Positions 25,490-36,397 of a stretch of DNA of 64,000 bases are shown piece by piece. Each line of letters starts with the position of its first letter. Position 1 is the stretch's first letter. Origin of the DNA: a candidate division FCPU426 bacterium (GTDB lineage: Bacteria; Oederibacteriota; Muellerivitia; Muellerivitales; DAHXKG01); NCBI GenBank assembly GCA_027366525.1, contig DAHXKG010000009.1:1-64000 (forward strand), written 5' to 3'. The translations under genes and the position numbers were made by a program. The notes beneath the pieces were generated by a model, which made no database searches, was not told the origin of the DNA, and was given only the letters and a program-made list of their open reading frames with translations.

Positions 25490-25526
25490 ATAAAATTGGG
25501 TGATAAAAAGCGGGAGGAGTCGCATC

Positions 25527-27314
25527 ATGAATGTAGAATCACACGAAGAAATTATACATCCTGAACCGACTGGATTTTTTCGAAAATATGTTTGGTCATA
25601 TGATCATAAAGTAATTGCGAAACAGTATTTTTTTACAACGATGTGTTTTTTATTGTTGGGCGGATTCTTGGCCATGTTGATTCGCTGGCAACTGGCCTAT
25701 CCTTTTCAGCCTGTTCCGATTTTAGGCAAGCTCCTAGCCTCTCGTTTTTTCTTTGATAGCACGGGGGCGATTACTCCCTCAGGGTACTTACAAATAGTCA
25801 CCTTGCACGGAACCATCATGGTTTTTTTTGTGATGATTCCTCTTTTAGTGGGAGCTTTTGGTAACTTTTTGATCCCGCTTCAAATCGGCGCGCGCGATGT
25901 TGCGTTTCCCCTTTTAAATGCTTTGTCCTATTGGTTGTATGTTTTAGGTGGTATTGTGATCTTAAGTTCCCTGTTTTTGAGACAAGGGGCGGCGGAATCA
26001 GGATGGACGGCTTATCCCCCCTTAAGCGATGTTTCAACGGCAACACCCGGATCCGGGATGGGACAGATTTTTTGGTTGATAGCCATCTTTATTGTGGGAT
26101 TTTCATCCATTGTGGGAGGAATTAATTTTTTAACAACGATTGTAAAAATGCGAGCGCCGGGTATGACTTGGGGCCGGTTGCCATTAGTGACTTGGGCGCA
26201 GTTGATTACTGCAGTTTTCCAGACGTTAGCGACTCCTGTTTTAGGAGCTGCAGCAACTTTAATGTTATGCGATAAGCTATTAAAAACAGCCTATTTTATT
26301 CCTACAGGACTTCAAAGTGCCGATCAATTGATTGGAGGAGCCGGAGGCGGGCATCCGCTCTTATGGCAGCATCTATTTTGGTTTTATTCACATCCGGCCG
26401 TTTATATTTTGGTGTTGCCCGCTATGGGCATTGCATCAGAACTGATTGCGACTTTTTCACGAAAACCTATTTTTGGATATAAGCCCATGGTTGTATCGCT
26501 CGCGGTGATTATGGGGCTCGGATTTGTAGTGTGGGGACACCATATGTTTGTCTCTGGTATGAGTCCAGCGATGGCCACGGGATTCATGATGACTACCATG
26601 TTAATTGCACTTCCATCGAGTGTGAAGGTTTTCAATTGGCTTGGAACACTCTGGAAGGGGTCCATTCAATTGACCTCGGCCGGACTTTGTGGAATTTCAT
26701 TTGTAGCAATGTTTATCATCGGGGGTTTAAGCGGTATTTTTTTAGCAGCCACCCCGGTCGATATTTATTTACATGACAGCTATTATGTTATTGCACATTT
26801 CCACTACATTGTTTTTGGTGCTTCATTGTTTGCAATTTTTGGAGGAATTTATTACTGGTTTCCAAAAATGTTTGGACGCATGATGAATGAAAGATTAGGC
26901 AAATTGCACTGGCTCTTAACGTTTATTACATTTAATCTGACATTCTTTCCCATGCATTTTTTGGGTGAGGGTGGGCAAATGCGCCGTTTAGCGACGATCA
27001 CTAATTATGAATTTCTTCAACCTTTGCAAAATTTAAATGTGTTCATTAGTATTGCGGCATTTCTTTTGGGCATAAGTCAATTGATCTTTATTTTTAATTT
27101 CTTTTATAGCATGCTTTATGGGAAAAAAGCTCCAGCAAATCCATGGAATGCAACCGGGTTAGAGTGGACATTACCCTCACCAGTTCCGTATTACAATTTT
27201 GAAAAAATCCCGATGGTGTATCGAGGACCATACGAATACAGTAGTCCGGAGGCCCTTAAACAAGGTAAGGACTGGATTGCGCAAAGTGATCCGTTGGGTT
27301 TTGAAAAAAGTTAA
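25527..27314 (+). CDS. coxA: Cytochrome c oxidase subunit I, haem-copper oxidase type A2
   Basis: 595 residues from the ATG at 25527, preceded by GGGAGGAG. Membrane catalytic subunit that reduces oxygen to water and pumps protons. About 12 TM helices. Haem and CuB ligands are in TLHGTIMVFF, WFYSHPAVYILVLP, GHHMFVSGM and HDSYYVIAHFHYIVFG. The helix VI motif is YSHPAV, not HPEVY, so the K-channel Glu is absent and the YS pair stands in for it. That is the mark of A2-type enzymes such as caa3 of Rhodothermus. No haem A synthase or Sco gene is nearby. Confidence 0.97.
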   Translation: MNVESHEEIIHPEPTGFFRKYVWSYDHKVIAKQYFFTTMCFLLLGGFLAMLIRWQLAYPFQPVPILGKLLASRFFFDSTGAITPSGYLQIVTLHGTIMVFFVMIPLLVGAFGNFLIPLQIGARDVAFPLLNALSYWLYVLGGIVILSSLFLRQGAAESGWTAYPPLSDVSTATPGSGMGQIFWLIAIFIVGFSSIVGGINFLTTIVKMRAPGMTWGRLPLVTWAQLITAVFQTLATPVLGAAATLMLCDKLLKTAYFIPTGLQSADQLIGGAGGGHPLLWQHLFWFYSHPAVYILVLPAMGIASELIATFSRKPIFGYKPMVVSLAVIMGLGFVVWGHHMFVSGMSPAMATGFMMTTMLIALPSSVKVFNWLGTLWKGSIQLTSAGLCGISFVAMFIIGGLSGIFLAATPVDIYLHDSYYVIAHFHYIVFGASLFAIFGGIYYWFPKMFGRMMNERLGKLHWLLTFITFNLTFFPMHFLGEGGQMRRLATITNYEFLQPLQNLNVFISIAAFLLGISQLIFIFNFFYSMLYGKKAPANPWNATGLEWTLPSPVPYYNFEKIPMVYRGPYEYSSPEALKQGKDWIAQSDPLGFEKS

Positions 27315-27332
27315 TTATTCGAGGTTAAAATT

Positions 27333-27917
27333 ATGCAATCAACTGTAGGAACGCATCATGTCGAAAGTGAAGAACGCATTGAAAATGTTCGGATGGGAAT
27401 GTGGCTGTTTTTGTCATCGGAAGTGATGTTTTTTACTGCATTTTTTGGAATGTATATTATTTTGCGGATTTCACATCCAGAACTTTATCATCCACATCAG
27501 TTGAATATTCCGCTTGCAACCGTGAATTCGATTATTCTTTTAACCAGTAGCTATTTTATGGCTATGGCGGTGCACGAAGTCAAAAAAGGCAACACGCAAA
27601 AACTAAGTTCGAATTTATTGATAACGCTGATTTTAGGCGTGGTTTTCCTCATCATTAAAGGAATTGAATATGATATCGATTTTCAACATCACATTTTTCC
27701 CTCTACAAACCTCTTCTATGGATGTTATTACACACTGACAGGATTGCATGGGGTTCATATGATTGTTGGTGTTGTTATTTTATTTATTCTTTGGCTTCGA
27801 GCTAAACGAGGAGATTTTTCATCGAGTTATTACAGTCCAATTGTTTCGTTTGGTTTGTACTGGAGTTTTGTTGAAATCGTTTGGTTTTTCATTTATGCAA
27901 TGGTTTATTTGGTCTAA
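27333..27917 (+). CDS. coxC: Cytochrome c oxidase subunit III
   Basis: 194 residues with about five TM helices, the short form of subunit III. Signatures: RMGMWLFLSSEVMFFTAFFG, TGLHGVHMIVGVV and YWSFVEIVWFFIYAMVYL. Stabilises subunit I and its proton uptake. Lies 18 bases after coxA. Confidence 0.95.
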   Translation: MQSTVGTHHVESEERIENVRMGMWLFLSSEVMFFTAFFGMYIILRISHPELYHPHQLNIPLATVNSIILLTSSYFMAMAVHEVKKGNTQKLSSNLLITLILGVVFLIIKGIEYDIDFQHHIFPSTNLFYGCYYTLTGLHGVHMIVGVVILFILWLRAKRGDFSSSYYSPIVSFGLYWSFVEIVWFFIYAMVYLV

Positions 27918-27938
27918 TTTTTAAGGAGTGAAGTATTT

Positions 27939-28232
27939 ATGGATAAACATCTTTCAGACAAGCACCATTTTTATGTTTATATTGCGCTTATTGCGCTGAC
28001 GTTTGTAAACTTAGGGCTGTCCTATGTCCCATTTGGGGATCACTTTGAAAATATTCTAATCGCATTGATCATAGCGGGAATGCAGACATGCATTATTTCA
28101 TTATTTTTTATGAATCTTCGGTTTGAAAAAGGGGTGATAAAAACGGCAGCCATTTTTCCACTGGCATTGCTGGTAATGCTTTTTTGTGTTCTCATGGCAA
28201 CCGTTGCCGTTTTTAAGTGGGTGCCTAAATGA
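27939..28232 (+). CDS. coxD: Cytochrome c oxidase subunit IV (prokaryotic COX4-like)
   Basis: 97 residues with three TM helices. The first follows HHFYVYIALIALTFVNLGL; the second and third cover GMQTCIISLFFMNLRFEKG and the C-terminal ALLVMLFCVLMATVAVFKW. This is the standard small last subunit of A-type oxidases. AAGGAGTG precedes the ATG. The stop overlaps the next start (ATGA), so the following gene is translationally coupled. Confidence 0.9.
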   Translation: MDKHLSDKHHFYVYIALIALTFVNLGLSYVPFGDHFENILIALIIAGMQTCIISLFFMNLRFEKGVIKTAAIFPLALLVMLFCVLMATVAVFKWVPK

Positions 28233-28489
28233 GACAGTGGTTAACCATAGTAGCGGGGCTTTGCCTATTGTGGCCCGTCCATGTTTATGCTTGTCCATTT
28301 TGTAGAGTCAATTTAGCAAGTAATTCTGGAACTTTTGCCCATGGGATAACGGTGGGTTTAGGAATCTGTATTCTATTAATGCTCACGGTAATTGGAGTGC
28401 TCATAACCGCACTGGTATTCATGGCCATCAAAGAGGGTAAAAAATCGTCCCAACGTGCATTGGACCGATTTCATTCATCGAATCATTAA
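28229..28489 (+). CDS. Small membrane protein with CPFC motif, coupled to the cox operon
   Basis: 86 residues. A signal peptide (GLCLLWPVHVYA) is followed at once by CPFCRVN, then a TM helix near 40-70 (GLGICILLMLTVIGVLITAL), then a short basic tail. A CxxC at the periplasmic N-terminus of a tiny membrane protein could bind copper or haem, or do thiol exchange. Its 4-base overlap with coxD ties it to the oxidase, so assembly of CuA/CuB or a structural role is the best guess. I know no named family for it. Confidence 0.72.
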   Translation: MRQWLTIVAGLCLLWPVHVYACPFCRVNLASNSGTFAHGITVGLGICILLMLTVIGVLITALVFMAIKEGKKSSQRALDRFHSSNH

Positions 28490-28677
28490 TTAAGTAAAAA
28501 TTAATATTGTGTCAGCTCTCGAAAATAAAAAAACCTAATTTTCAAATGTATGTGGATGAACTTCAAGTAAACAGGCAATCCTAGAGTATTTTTTTACCCA
28601 GATTCGAATTCCTATAAAACCTTCATTCCTCTATATTATAGAAAGCGGACAAGTGTAAAAATCAAGATTCATAGAAC

Positions 28678-29310
28678 TTAGGGAAACGAAGGATGGGGAA
28701 TTGATTTTGAAAAAATGGATCCTAGGGAAAACAATCCTACGGAATGATAATTAGCAGGAATTTTAAAGAGGGATGCTGGTTGTGGTCCCGGTTGGAAGTG
28801 AGACCACTCCGTGACGTATTTTTTATTAGGGCTTTCAAAGAGAATCGGATAATGAGTCGCACGGCTCATCCAAAGATATCCTTTAATATTTTGATGATTC
28901 CCTAAGAGCTCAATTTTTTTACAGGCGATGTTATGAATGCGATCATTGCCTAAAAATTTAGTATGTCGATATGCATTTTGAAGTAACTGCGCTTCTGTTT
29001 GTTGGGTTTGAAACGGGAGTTTAAAATAAGTGTGACTTTGTGGATTCAAATCAAAGGCAGTTTTTTGAGAGAGCCAGACGATTATGGTGGAAATAATCGC
29101 TTTGTTTTTGAGTGTATCTAGACGGACTTGCTGATGGTTTACGTAAATATGTGCCAACGACTTTATAAGTTTATTCCCCGAGTGAATTTTACTCGTGATC
29201 ATGGCATTGTACTCTTGAAAAAAAACATTTTTTTGGACGGCGTAAGCCTGATGCGTGAAAACAAAAAAGGTTATAACGGGGAGAATCCATTGATAAAAAA
29301 ATTTTTTCAT
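28678..29310 (-). CDS. Exported DUF4412-like protein
   Basis: 210 residues. A signal peptide ends near FTHQAYA. The mature part has the pattern of the DUF4412/outer-membrane-lipoprotein-sorting fold: repeated beta strands with IYVNHQQVRLDT, YFKLPFQTQQ, CKKIELLGNHQNIKGYLWMS and a closing VTEWSHFQPGPQ. Function unknown; such proteins are secreted and may bind lipids. A well-formed promoter lies just upstream on this strand. Confidence 0.65.
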   Translation of the reverse strand: MKKFFYQWILPVITFFVFTHQAYAVQKNVFFQEYNAMITSKIHSGNKLIKSLAHIYVNHQQVRLDTLKNKAIISTIIVWLSQKTAFDLNPQSHTYFKLPFQTQQTEAQLLQNAYRHTKFLGNDRIHNIACKKIELLGNHQNIKGYLWMSRATHYPILFESPNKKYVTEWSHFQPGPQPASLFKIPANYHSVGLFSLGSIFSKSIPHPSFP

Positions 29311-29348
29311 GAATATGTTCCTAACAGTAATGATAACTGATGGGGGAC

Positions 29349-29377
29349 GTTATACTGAATTTTTTTATAAATTACAA
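29349..29377 (-). promoter_or_regulatory. Sigma-70-like promoter of the DUF4412-like gene
   Basis: Read on the minus strand: TTGTAA, 17 bases, TATAAC. The transcript would start near 29342, about 30 bases before the ATG at 29310, which has AGGA upstream. Confidence 0.55.
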
Positions 29378-29563
29378 GTCATGTTTAGGAGTAAAAAAAA
29401 TTAAGAGTGTTTGAATAATAGGCGATAAAAGATTAATATAAAACGTGTAGTACAGGATAGTTGATAATTTAATGTGTATTCAAATGACGATTGTTTATTG
29501 TAAATTATAGGATGGATTTATAAAGGCAGAGCCAAATTTAATTAAGGTAAAATTACAAAAGCT

Positions 29564-30547
29564 ATGATGACCACTATTATAAAAACAATTTCGTCATATC
29601 AAACGTGGCAATGGGAAATCGTTTTCTTGTTTTTGATTGCGGCGGTTGAATTGGTTTTATCGATTATCTGGATCTGGAAATCACAATGGAATTCGTTTTG
29701 TGAATTTCAAGAATTCCTTTTAAAGACAAATGTTCTCGGTGATGATTACCGTCGACCAACTTCTGCAACGCCATGGAAAATTAAAAAAATGAAACAGAAA
29801 CTGACGGAAATCGGAATTCAAGATTTTCAAAAAAAAATGGATAAATTTCAAGCCAATGCAAAGCACCTCCAGGAAATTCAGCACACATTAGACCGATTTG
29901 TGGGTACGCACGCTTCAAAATTTGCGGCTAAGTTATCCAATAAACCTGAATGGGAAGCCGAGTTAGTAAAATTTTTTGTTCTTTTTTCCGATGTTCGGGG
30001 ATTCACTTCATTAACGGAAAAATTATCGCCCGCCGAAACCGTGCGATTTTTAAATCGAATGTATGCAATTATTGATGGAGTCATTAGTATGTATGGCGGT
30101 GAAATCAACAAATTTATCGGGGATGCTGTGATGGCTTTCTTTCCCTATTTTGAAAATAGCGGTCCCAGCGTTCCTAAAAAAGTGCTTTCCGCCGCACTGA
30201 AAATGCAGGATCAATTTCATGAAATGCACGGAAAATTTCGAGATAATTACAGCCAGACAATTGAAGCAGGGCTCGGAGTGGGTATGGCTTTGGGACCTTC
30301 TGTCATTGGAAATATTGGCTCTTTGCAACGGATGGAATTTACTTTGATAGGCGATACAGTCAATTTGGCATCGCGACTCTGCTCAGTTGCAGAAGACGGT
30401 CAAATATTAGTTAATGAAGAAATTGCAGCACTCGTTCAGGATCAATTTCGGTTAGAAAAATTACCGCCAGTACGACTTAAAGGCAAAAGCGGGGCGTATA
30501 CACCATATGTAGTCTTAGGCGAAAACATACGTCCTGGATTAGTCTGA
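29564..30547 (+). CDS. Membrane-anchored class III adenylate/guanylate cyclase
   Basis: 327 residues. One N-terminal TM helix (about 18-38), a linker with coiled-coil character (about 75-115), then the catalytic domain (about 135-310). The two metal-binding aspartates are Asp143 (LFSDVRGFTSL) and Asp187 (NKFIGDAVMAFF). The Lys of INKFIGD and the FTLIGDTVNLASRL motif fit ATP rather than GTP, so cAMP is the expected product. It is probably a homodimer. No cAMP receptor gene is adjacent, although a CRP/FNR-type palindrome occurs near nirK. Confidence 0.9.
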   Translation: MMTTIIKTISSYQTWQWEIVFLFLIAAVELVLSIIWIWKSQWNSFCEFQEFLLKTNVLGDDYRRPTSATPWKIKKMKQKLTEIGIQDFQKKMDKFQANAKHLQEIQHTLDRFVGTHASKFAAKLSNKPEWEAELVKFFVLFSDVRGFTSLTEKLSPAETVRFLNRMYAIIDGVISMYGGEINKFIGDAVMAFFPYFENSGPSVPKKVLSAALKMQDQFHEMHGKFRDNYSQTIEAGLGVGMALGPSVIGNIGSLQRMEFTLIGDTVNLASRLCSVAEDGQILVNEEIAALVQDQFRLEKLPPVRLKGKSGAYTPYVVLGENIRPGLV

Positions 30548-30575
30548 AATTTAAAAATAACGATTGGATTTTGCA

Positions 30576-30606
30576 TTGACGCTTTATTTTACTTATGACA
30601 TACTAT
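30576..30606 (+). promoter_or_regulatory. Candidate promoter of the sugar ABC importer
   Basis: TTGACG (30576-30581) is followed by CATACT at 17 bases or TACTAT at 19 bases. It lies about 40 bases before the solute-binding protein start and just after the cyclase stop. Confidence 0.4.
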
Positions 30607-30643
30607 TTTAAATTTTTAAATGTTTAAATCTTGGGAGGACACG

Positions 30644-31957
30644 ATGAAGCGATATTTCCGATGGATATCGACAATGCTATTTTTGGCTTTTGTCATTGTA
30701 GGAGCTTTAGAAACGACCGGATGTGGCAAGGCGTCGTCCTCATCAAAAATTCATTTAACCATTTCCTCCTGGGGAGGCATAAACGAAAATGCAATCTTAA
30801 GTCGGATGATTGGCGATTTTGAAAAAAAACATCCGAACATCCGAGTTCATTTAGAACGAGTGCCTTACAATAATTATGTTCCCAAACTCATGACGGATAT
30901 TGCTGGCGGGGTAGCACCGGATGTCATTTTTGTTGAAGTCGGCAATTTTGCCAATTTTTATTACAGCCATGCACTGCAACCCTTGAATTCTTTTATTCAA
31001 GCCGATCCGAATTTTAAGTTGAGTGCTTATTATCCACAAGAAATTCGACATTTTACGGTTGATCAACAAGTTTATGTGGTTCCCAGAGACATTGCTCCCA
31101 TTGCGTGTGTTTTTTATAACGAAAATGAATTTAAAGCAGCACATTTACCGTATCCCAATGACAACTGGAATTGGAATCAATTTTTGTATGATGCACGGCA
31201 CTTAACAAAACGATTGCCGGATGGACATACGACCCAATGGGGCGTCATTGATGACTGGACCATGATTGAACCATGGATTTATTCGGCTGGGTGCCAGTGG
31301 GTAAACAACATTGAACATCCAACGCAATGGACCTTGGCAGCTACGCCTAACTTTTTAACAGCGATTCGCTTCCGACGAAATTTAATTACGAAATACAAAG
31401 TCATGATTCCACCCGCTTCCTTATCTGCCATTGGTGGCGCAGGGACTTCGGATTTATTTATCAATGGCAAAGTTGCAATGTTTATCTCCGGCATTTGGAG
31501 AACTCCGCCTTTTCGTCATGAAATTAAAAATTTCAAATGGAATGTGGCGATGTTTCCTAAAGGACCCACGGGCATTCGGGCTTTTGCGTCGGGAGGTTCC
31601 GGATATGCAATCTTGAAATCCTGTAAGCATAAGCAGGCGGCTTGGAAGTTAATTAAATATATTGATGGAGTTAAAGGGGAAACGCTCTTGGCTCAAACTG
31701 GACTAGCTCAACCAGCCATGATGAGTGTGGCAGAATCCAAGGCATTTTTAGATAAATTGCCTCCCTTAAATAAGAAAATGTTGCTGAAAGCCGTTAAGTA
31801 TGCTATTTTCCCGCCTTTGGCGACGAATTTTGCTGAAGTTGAAAATGGGTTGGTATATCCAGCGCTTGATGATGTTTGGGATGGGCGAAAATCCGTTGTA
31901 AAAGCCACAAAACAAATTCGGCGTATTTTAGCTAAAAATCCACCGAGGGATAAATAA
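30644..31957 (+). CDS. ABC importer, extracellular solute-binding protein (family 1)
   Basis: 437 residues from the ATG at 30644, with GGGAGGAC upstream; the longer frame start at 30620 is rejected. The N-terminal hydrophobic segment ends in TTGCGK, a lipoprotein-type cysteine. Family 1 (MalE/UgpB-like) features: ISSWGG, DFEKKHPNIRVHLERVPY, GVAPDVIFVEVGNF and GGSGYAILKSCKHKQAAWKLI. Captures a sugar, oligosaccharide or glycerol-3-phosphate in the periplasm; the ligand is not predictable. First gene of a three-gene importer operon. Confidence 0.92.
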   Translation: MKRYFRWISTMLFLAFVIVGALETTGCGKASSSSKIHLTISSWGGINENAILSRMIGDFEKKHPNIRVHLERVPYNNYVPKLMTDIAGGVAPDVIFVEVGNFANFYYSHALQPLNSFIQADPNFKLSAYYPQEIRHFTVDQQVYVVPRDIAPIACVFYNENEFKAAHLPYPNDNWNWNQFLYDARHLTKRLPDGHTTQWGVIDDWTMIEPWIYSAGCQWVNNIEHPTQWTLAATPNFLTAIRFRRNLITKYKVMIPPASLSAIGGAGTSDLFINGKVAMFISGIWRTPPFRHEIKNFKWNVAMFPKGPTGIRAFASGGSGYAILKSCKHKQAAWKLIKYIDGVKGETLLAQTGLAQPAMMSVAESKAFLDKLPPLNKKMLLKAVKYAIFPPLATNFAEVENGLVYPALDDVWDGRKSVVKATKQIRRILAKNPPRDK

Positions 31958-31960
31958 CAT

Positions 31961-32914
31961 ATGCCAACGATGTCAACGCTTAGGAAAAAAGAAGCAGTAA
32001 GTGCTTATCTTTTTCTATCACCTTTTTTAATTTGGCTTGTCTTTTTAATGATCGGGCCTATTTTAGCTGCAATTTATCTTTCATTTTGTCGTTGGAATGG
32101 ACTTTCCTCAATTCATTTTATAGGATTAGCCAATTATAAGACAATGTTTGGATTTTCAATTCATGATGGCCATATTTCATTTAATGATCCGAGGTTTTGG
32201 GCCTCGTTATACAACACATTTTACTATACCATTCTTTCAGTTCCGTTAACCATGGTATTGGGTGTTGTGGTGGCGATGATGATGGATCAAAAAATTAAAG
32301 GCATCTCGTTCTTTCGAACGATTTATTATTTGCCATCCGTATTGAGTTCAGGAGTGGCCTTTGCTGTTCTCTGGAAATGGATTTTTAATGCAAGATCAGG
32401 ATTGTTAAATTACTTCATTTCTTTTGTCACAACGATTCCCATTGATCAATGTCCCAAGTGGCTGGCAAGCCCGACTTGGAGTAAACCAGCTTTGGTCATT
32501 ATGAGTTGTTGGAGCATTGGATCTGGGATGATTATTTATTTAGCGGGCCTTCAAAATATTCCTCAAGCCTTATATGAAGCTGCTGAAATTGACGGTGCGA
32601 GCCGATGGAGGCAATTTTTAACAGTAACGCTTCCAGGATTATCGCCGGTGATTTTTTTTAACCTAATTATCAGTATTGTCTTTTCATTCCAAATTTTTAA
32701 TCAGGTTTATATTATTAGTAATGGGATTGGCGGCCCGGCAAATTCTACGTTAGTCATGGTCTTATACATCTATCAAAAAGCTTTTCAATATTTCCAATTA
32801 GGCTATGCATCAGCATTATCATGCGTATTATTGATTATTATTATGGTTTCCACTTGGATTCAATTTAAGTATGCCAATAAGTGGGTTTATTACGAAGGTG
32901 AACTTCGAAAATAA
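31961..32914 (+). CDS. ABC sugar importer permease (MalF/UgpA type)
   Basis: 317 residues, six TM helices. The cytoplasmic EAA loop that docks the ATPase reads EAAEIDGASRWRQFLTVTLP. Opening FLSPFLIWLVFLMIGPILAA is typical of the UgpA/LacF group. It starts 3 bases after the solute-binding protein stop. Confidence 0.94.
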   Translation: MPTMSTLRKKEAVSAYLFLSPFLIWLVFLMIGPILAAIYLSFCRWNGLSSIHFIGLANYKTMFGFSIHDGHISFNDPRFWASLYNTFYYTILSVPLTMVLGVVVAMMMDQKIKGISFFRTIYYLPSVLSSGVAFAVLWKWIFNARSGLLNYFISFVTTIPIDQCPKWLASPTWSKPALVIMSCWSIGSGMIIYLAGLQNIPQALYEAAEIDGASRWRQFLTVTLPGLSPVIFFNLIISIVFSFQIFNQVYIISNGIGGPANSTLVMVLYIYQKAFQYFQLGYASALSCVLLIIIMVSTWIQFKYANKWVYYEGELRK

Positions 32915-32959
32915 GCATGCAGTGTTGATTCAATTTTGAAATGAGAAGGATTTGATTCT

Positions 32960-33853
32960 ATGAATTCAACAGGAGTTCAATCTAATTTTTGGTCCAGCAA
33001 AAAAAGAACGGAACGCATAACTAAAATAGCTGTATGGCTAATTTTGGTTTTGGGATCGGTTACGATGCTGTTGCCCATTTTTTGGATGTTTTCAACCGCA
33101 TTAAAAACAGAGGCCACGGTTTTTGCGACCCCGCCCATTTGGATTCCGCTGCATCCACTCTGGAAAAATTTTGTTGATGCATGGAATATTGATGGCATTT
33201 ATAAATCACAAGGGGTTAATTTCACCACATACACGATCAATACCATTATTATTTCGGTTTCGAATGCAATCGGAGTGATGATTTCTTCGGCGGTAGTTGC
33301 TTATGCGTTTGCACGCTTGAGATTTCCGGGACGCGATGTGTTGTTTTTATTATGCTTAGCGACCTTGATGATTCCTTATCAAGTGACAATGATTCCGACA
33401 TTTATTTTGTTTAGGAATTTGGGCTGGTATAACACCTATTATCCATTGATTGTTCCGGCTTTTTTAGGCGGCGGCGCGTTTAATATTTTTCTAGTTCGCC
33501 AGTTTTTTATGACTATTCCATATGAATTAGATGAAGCTGGAAAAATTGACGGCTGTTCGCATTTGGGCATTTTTTACAGAATTCTATTGCCGTTATGCAA
33601 GCCAGCGCTAGCTACGGTTGGTGTTTTTTCATTTGTTTATAACTGGAATGATTTTTTGAATCCTTTGATTTATATCAATAGTAACAGTAAATATACATTA
33701 ACGCTCGGGTTAACCAACTTTGTTTCCTTTTATGGCCAACAGTACAATCTATTAATGGCCGCATCACTGGTGATTTCAATCCCGGTTATTATCATTTTCC
33801 TGATTGGCAATCAATACTTCATTCGCGGAATTGCAACAACTGGCTTTAAATGA
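32960..33853 (+). CDS. ABC sugar importer permease (MalG/UgpE type)
   Basis: 297 residues, six TM helices. The EAA loop is DEAGKIDGCSHLGIFYRILLP, and the ending NQYFIRGIATTGFK is usual for this group. Partner of the preceding permease. No ATPase gene follows; the next gene is metK. A shared MsmX/UgpC-type ATPase must be encoded elsewhere. Confidence 0.94.
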   Translation: MNSTGVQSNFWSSKKRTERITKIAVWLILVLGSVTMLLPIFWMFSTALKTEATVFATPPIWIPLHPLWKNFVDAWNIDGIYKSQGVNFTTYTINTIIISVSNAIGVMISSAVVAYAFARLRFPGRDVLFLLCLATLMIPYQVTMIPTFILFRNLGWYNTYYPLIVPAFLGGGAFNIFLVRQFFMTIPYELDEAGKIDGCSHLGIFYRILLPLCKPALATVGVFSFVYNWNDFLNPLIYINSNSKYTLTLGLTNFVSFYGQQYNLLMAASLVISIPVIIIFLIGNQYFIRGIATTGFK

Positions 33854-33929
33854 TTGTTTTTTTCTATCTTGAGTATAAATTTCAAATTTAAGCACGTTTG
33901 ATTTTTTAAAATAAATCGAGGAGAGTACT

Positions 33930-36379
<2,450 letters not shown>

Positions 36380-36397
36380 GTTTTTCATTGAAAAAAA

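Noticed and set aside
28595-28625. tRNA T-arm-like sequence (GATTCGAATTCC)
   Set aside because: No acceptor stem, D arm or anticodon arm can be formed around it.
33854-33929. SAM riboswitch before metK
   Set aside because: Only 76 bases, AT-rich, with no SAM-I type stems.
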